A stretch of 64,000 nt of DNA from Haloferax massiliensis (GTDB lineage: Archaea > Halobacteriota > Halobacteria > Halobacteriales > Haloferacaceae), in contig NZ_CSTE01000002.1 of assembly GCF_001368915.1 (NCBI RefSeq), positions 1,310,497 through 1,374,496 on the forward strand, written 5' to 3'. The first letter of the stretch is position 1. Every line of letters begins with the position of its first letter. The notes below the pieces were generated by a model that was given only the letters and a program-made list of their open reading frames with translations, ran no database searches and was not told where the DNA came from. The position numbers were made by a program, and so were the translations under genes. Below, piece by piece: positions 62,555-64,000 of this stretch.

Positions 62555-63637
62555 ATGAAAACCGTCCTGATTGGTGTGGGACAGGCGGGCGGGAAGCTCA
62601 CGTCGGCCCTCCAGTCGTTCGACCGGCGGATGGGGTTCGGCGCGGTGCTCGACGCGGTCGCGGTGAACACCGCGAGAGCCGACCTCCAGTCGCTTCCGGT
62701 CGAGACCGTGCTCATCGGCCAAGACCGCGTCAGCGGGCACGGCGTCGGCGGCGACAACGAACTCGGAGCCGAGGTCATGGAGTCGGACCAGACCGAGGTC
62801 ATGTCTGCCCTCGACGGCCGCGTGACGGCCGAAGCGGAGTCGATTTTCGTCGTCGCCGGCCTCGGCGGCGGCTCCGGCTCGGGCGGCGCGCCCGTCCTCG
62901 CGAAGGCGCTCGCCCGCGTCTACGACGTGCCGGTGTACGTCCTCGGAATCCTGCCCGGACGGGACGAGGGGGCGATGTATCAGGTGAACGCCGGCCGGTC
63001 GCTCAAGACCGTCGCCCGCGAGGCCGACGCCGTCCTCCTCGTCGACAACGACGCCTTCCGGTCGTCCGGCGAGTCGATGAGCGAGGGCTACGACGCCATC
63101 AACGAGGCCATCGCTCGCCGCGTGGGCCTGCTCCTCGCGGCCGGCGAGGCGACCGAGGGCGTCGGCGAGAGCGTCGTCGACAGCTCCGAGGTCATCAACA
63201 CCCTCCGTTCCGGAGGTATCGCCGCGCTCGGATACGCGAGCGCCGAGGCCTCCCCGAACGCCGAGGACAACATCAACGCGGTCATGAGCACGACCCGCAG
63301 CGCCGTCCTGACGGGCACGAGCCTGCCGGACGCGAGCGACGCGGACTCCGCGCTCGTCGTCATCGCCGGGGAGCCCGACACCATCCCGCGGAAGGGCGTC
63401 GAGCGGGCGCGTCGCTGGGTCGAAGAGGAGACCGGCAGTCTGGAGGTCCGCGGCGGCGACTTCCCGCTTGAGAGCGGCCGAATCGCGTCGCTCGTCCTCC
63501 TCGGCGGCGTCGAGCGCTCCGAGCGGGTCGAGTCGTTCATGGAGCGCGCCCGAGAGGCCATCGACCGGGCGAAGACCGAGACGCGAGCGGACCCCAAAGA
63601 GATGTGGCACAACGACGACCTCGACGACCTGCTGTGA
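62555..63637 (+). CDS. cetZ: CetZ-family tubulin-like GTPase
   Basis: An archaeal tubulin/FtsZ relative that controls cell shape and motility. The 360 residues begin MKTVLIGVGQAGGKLT. The tubulin GTP-binding signature GGGSGSGG is at 104-111. The T7 catalytic loop region is VVDSSEVINTLRSGGIAALG, and the C-terminal domain follows with acidic tail DDLDDLL. The length and position fit the H. volcanii paralog named CetZ2, inferred from gene neighbourhood. ATG 62555 (MKTVLIG) is preferred over the upstream in-frame ATG 62516. It is divergent from the decayed pilus-like operon. Confidence 0.92.
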   Translation: MKTVLIGVGQAGGKLTSALQSFDRRMGFGAVLDAVAVNTARADLQSLPVETVLIGQDRVSGHGVGGDNELGAEVMESDQTEVMSALDGRVTAEAESIFVVAGLGGGSGSGGAPVLAKALARVYDVPVYVLGILPGRDEGAMYQVNAGRSLKTVAREADAVLLVDNDAFRSSGESMSEGYDAINEAIARRVGLLLAAGEATEGVGESVVDSSEVINTLRSGGIAALGYASAEASPNAEDNINAVMSTTRSAVLTGTSLPDASDADSALVVIAGEPDTIPRKGVERARRWVEEETGSLEVRGGDFPLESGRIASLVLLGGVERSERVESFMERAREAIDRAKTETRADPKEMWHNDDLDDLL

Positions 63638-63841
63638 GCGCCGACGCGGTCGCTGCGGTCCGAACGACCACCGAGTGAGAGGTATCGAGGACGTTCGTCC
63701 AGCGATTCCGCGAGCATCGTCCAGTCTGCGAATGTTTTTTCCGTATCCCCGCCCACCCATGTCATGTGTTAACAAACATTTCTTTCGAGGGGAGCGAAGC
63801 GATGCGCGTGAGAGTCGGCTCGGCACGACGCCGGGGTCGAC
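63638..63841. other. Intergenic region after cetZ with inverted repeats
   Basis: These 204 bases have no gene. They hold AATGTTT (63731-63737) with its complement AAACATT (63774-63780), and the palindrome TGTTAACA (63767-63774). These are likely promoter or operator elements for the partial gene that follows. Confidence 0.5.
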
Positions 63842-64000
63842 ATGTCTGAGTCGACCTCGGGCCCGCTCCGGCGAAGTATCGAAGTCGAGTACTGGGTCGT
63901 CGAGGAGGACGGGTCGTTCACCGACCCGGGCGGGCTCGTCGACGCCTCGCCGGGGGCCGAACGGGAGTTCGTCGAGCCGGTGTTGGAGGTGAAGACGACG
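63842..64000 (+). CDS. Glutamate-cysteine ligase-like (GCS2 family) protein, 5' part
   Basis: The window cuts this gene after 53 residues. MSESTSGPLRRSIEVEYWVV followed by DGSFTDPGGLVDASPGAERE and FVEPVLEVKTT matches the start of archaeal GCS2-type glutamate-cysteine ligases. In haloarchaea these make gamma-glutamylcysteine, the main thiol. The IEVEYW and EVKTT strands contribute glutamates to the metal/ATP site in this family. The rest of the gene lies beyond 64000, so activity cannot be judged. Confidence 0.75.
   Translation, partial: MSESTSGPLRRSIEVEYWVVEEDGSFTDPGGLVDASPGAEREFVEPVLEVKTT

Overview
The window is chromosomal DNA of a haloarchaeon, almost certainly a Haloferax close to H. volcanii. 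The evidence is the high GC content, acidic proteins, TATA boxes 25-31 bases before start codons (leaderless transcripts), and archaeal or haloarchaeal genes: TFB, a thermosome subunit, LonB, CetZ, AglD, HalOD1 and HTH-10 regulators, and DHQ synthase II. The acidic residues reported for H. volcanii AglD fall at the same numbers here. No rRNA, tRNA, CRISPR array, insertion sequence or prophage was seen.

Layout. Positions 1-9.3 kb hold central metabolism and translation: PEP synthase, aspartate/tyrosine decarboxylase, Met-tRNA synthetase and pyruvate kinase, plus a pair of small exported paralogs. Positions 9.3-17.2 kb hold membrane and envelope genes (Mrr-like membrane protein, NfeD-stomatin pair, AglD) and small regulators. 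Positions 17.2-20.9 kb hold a broken BtuF-like gene, TFB and an orphan SPPY DNA methylase. Positions 20.9-27.1 kb form an aromatic amino acid region: DHQ synthase II, ADTH synthase and trpCBA. It is interrupted by a 0.73 kb non-coding stretch and a frameshifted ogt. The trpC promoter carries two TGTACA boxes like the TrpY operators of methanogens.

Positions 27.2-37.7 kb hold an alkyltransferase-like protein whose active cysteine is replaced by Asp, a CPBP protease, membrane-bound Lon, NadM with a SAM hydrolase and a TRIC channel, an amino acid permease, a thermosome subunit of Cct3 type and two regulators. Positions 37.8-52.9 kb hold mixed metabolic genes: glycosyltransferase, methyltransferases, MBL, YkgJ, TRAM, radical SAM, Hsp20, FAD oxidoreductase, DoxX, Nudix, a GpgS-like enzyme and an MFS transporter. 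Three tiny two-knuckle zinc proteins are scattered among them.

Positions 52.9-56.7 kb hold an aldo-keto reductase, a DHH phosphoesterase and an epimerase operon. Positions 56.7-62.4 kb, on the minus strand, hold the remains of an archaeal type IV pilus/secretion-like operon. Five of its cistrons are broken by internal deletions, frame changes and one exact 127-bp tandem duplication, while the cistron-to-cistron start/stop overlaps survive. The window ends with cetZ, which has a palindrome at its promoter, and the first part of a glutamate-cysteine ligase-like gene.

All clear breaks (btuF, ogt, a conserved gene at 47.3-48.0 kb, and the pilus operon) lie in genes expected to be dispensable, while about 55 other genes are intact. 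This pattern fits real decay better than random sequence error, but only raw reads can decide.
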